Assembly (NCBI GenBank): GCA_905235955.1
Contig: CAJONN010000075.1
Location: 1-8,378 of the forward strand
Length of the DNA stretch: 8,378 nt
From: an uncultured Marinilabiliaceae bacterium
GTDB taxonomy: Bacteria; Bacteroidota; Bacteroidia; Bacteroidales; Marinilabiliaceae
Direction of reading: 5' to 3'
Below the pieces are notes generated by a model. It was not told the origin of the DNA, did no database searches, and worked only from the letters and a program-made list of their open reading frames with translations. Below, piece by piece: positions 8,069 to 8,378 of this stretch (its first letter is position 1; each line of letters opens with the position of its first letter). The position numbers and the translations under genes are program-made.

Positions 8069-8140
8069 CGTTTTTCTATCTATTTCCGCACCTTGCGACG
8101 TATCCGCACAAGCCGGCAACTAATTACAAATTTTTATGCG

Positions 8141-8171
8141 CAAAAGTAAAAAAAACAAAATAGAAAACAAA
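8141..8171 (-). promoter_or_regulatory. Bacteroidota-type promoter for purH and probably the operon
   Basis: Read on the minus strand, TTTG (8171-8168) is followed by exactly 19 bases and then TACTTTTG (8148-8141). This matches the primary sigma factor consensus of Bacteroidota, TTTG-N19-TAnnTTTG. Transcription would begin near 8133-8136, leaving a leader of about 65-70 bases before the purH ATG. The leader contains GCCGGC and two copies of GTGCGG but no riboswitch that I recognise. No comparably good site was found in the purH-mreB or mreB-mreC gaps. Confidence 0.75.
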
Positions 8172-8217
8172 TAACTATCAGCTACTTTAATTTAATAGCT
8201 CTTTCATTTAACGCAAC

Positions 8218-8264
8218 TTTCGCAAGTAAAGCGACCTCGAATGGGCAAAAGGAATATAACCAAC
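8218..8264. repeat. Direct repeat copy A (47 bp)
   Basis: This copy matches the segment at 8270-8316 at 38 of 47 positions, with a period of 52 bp. Shared cores are AAGTAAAG, CGAATGGGC, AAAGG and TATAACC. In this copy the CCTCGAATGGG palindrome is imperfect. The TATAACC end can pair with a following GGTT (AACC 8258-8261 with GGTT 8268-8271, six-base loop). It is non-coding, lies 47 bp beyond the promoter, and has no transposase nearby. It resembles the short palindrome-containing dispersed repeats of Bacteroidota, which is a judgement from memory. Confidence 0.7.
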
Positions 8265-8267
8265 TCA

Positions 8268-8346
8268 GGTTTCGTAAGTAAAGTAGCCCCGAATGGGCGA
8301 AAGGTGTATAACCGACAAATTGCCTTTCAACAATTAGTACGAAACC
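8268..8346. repeat. 9-bp inverted repeat around repeat copy B
   Basis: GGTTTCGTA (8268-8276) and TACGAAACC (8338-8346) are perfect inverted copies 61 bases apart. Two small hairpins sit between them: GCCC-CGAAT-GGGC (8286-8298), and AATTG/CAATT (8318-8322 with 8331-8335). Together they could fold as a closed, branched structure on either strand. The right arm overlaps the possible end of an upstream reading frame. A 9-bp match within about 200 bp could still arise by chance. Confidence 0.45.
8270..8316. repeat. Direct repeat copy B (47 bp)
   Basis: This is the second copy of the repeat at 8218-8264, 81% identical to it and separated from it by 5 bp. Its central GCCCCGAATGGGC forms a perfect 4-bp stem with a five-base loop, so this copy looks less decayed than copy A. 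It starts inside the left arm of the 9-bp inverted repeat. Whether the unit occurs elsewhere in the genome cannot be seen from this window. Confidence 0.7.
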
Positions 8347-8378
8347 CGATTTTCACCTCGCGGTTGTCGCCTTTGGCA
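8327..8378 (-). CDS. Possible C-terminal tail of an upstream gene (partial)
   Basis: One minus-strand frame is open from the window edge and reads AKGDNREVKIGFRTNC before a TGA at 8329-8327. The mix of charged and hydrophobic residues looks protein-like, and the orientation matches all other genes here. However, 16-17 codons are too few to identify a family, and another minus-strand frame is also open for 14 codons. If real, this gene ends about 155 bp before the purH promoter, with the direct repeats in between. The part before the window edge is not visible. Confidence 0.25.
   Translation of the reverse strand, partial: AKGDNREVKIGFRTNC

Noticed and set aside
8069..8119. 17-residue N-terminal extension of purH from an upstream TTG
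   Set aside because: The ATG at 8068 gives the normal PurH N-terminus and length (508 residues); the extension is TTG-initiated and unlike the family.
8180..8200. Possible terminator hairpin AGCTA...TAGCT between the upstream gene tail and purH
   Set aside because: The stem is only 5 bp and A/T-rich, and the T-rich stretch after it overlaps the purH promoter, so it is too weak to call.
8218..8316. CRISPR array or integron attC sites
   Set aside because: There are only two diverged copies 5 bp apart with no spacers, and no attC core sites or integrase.

Overview
The window looks like chromosomal DNA of a member of the phylum Bacteroidota, most likely order Bacteroidales. The protein sequences have a Bacteroidales look. 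Gene starts lack clear Shine-Dalgarno sequences and sit behind A/T-rich leaders. The one good promoter matches the Bacteroidota consensus (TTTG, 19-base gap, TAnnTTTG). The gene order purH-mreB-mreC-mreD-PBP2-rodA is one I recall from this group. Order-level placement is inference.

Every supported gene lies on the minus strand, so the operon reads from high to low coordinates. From the right edge: a possible last 16-17 codons of an upstream gene (8327-8378); a non-coding stretch with two diverged 47-bp direct repeats and an inverted repeat (8218-8346); a purH promoter (8141-8171); purH (6542-8068); mreB (5446-6468); a 103-bp gap holding a strong hairpin (5375-5419); mreC (4497-5342); mreD (3950-4480, GTG start); the elongation transpeptidase PBP2/mrdA (2076-3908); rodA (619-2055); and a DUF502 membrane protein that runs off the left edge (1-592). 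Gaps from mreC to the DUF502 gene are only 16-41 bp and no further consensus promoter was found, so one transcript from purH onwards is plausible.

Five genes encode the core of the elongasome (Rod complex). MreB filaments inside the membrane organise MreC and MreD. These activate the RodA (glycan polymerase) and PBP2 (transpeptidase) pair that builds lateral wall peptidoglycan, so the cell is probably rod-shaped or ovoid. PurH makes IMP and is not a wall enzyme; its position ties purine synthesis to wall growth at least by shared transcription. The DUF502 protein has no established role, but its place as last gene suggests an envelope function.

I do not see a wholly new system. The points most worth checking are the mreB-mreC hairpin, which pairs fully only in the mRNA sense; the repeat and inverted-repeat element upstream of purH; an insertion of about 110 residues in RodA; a Cys/His cluster in PBP2; and the DUF502 gene attached to the elongasome operon. 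No tRNA, rRNA, CRISPR, transposase or known riboswitch was recognised.
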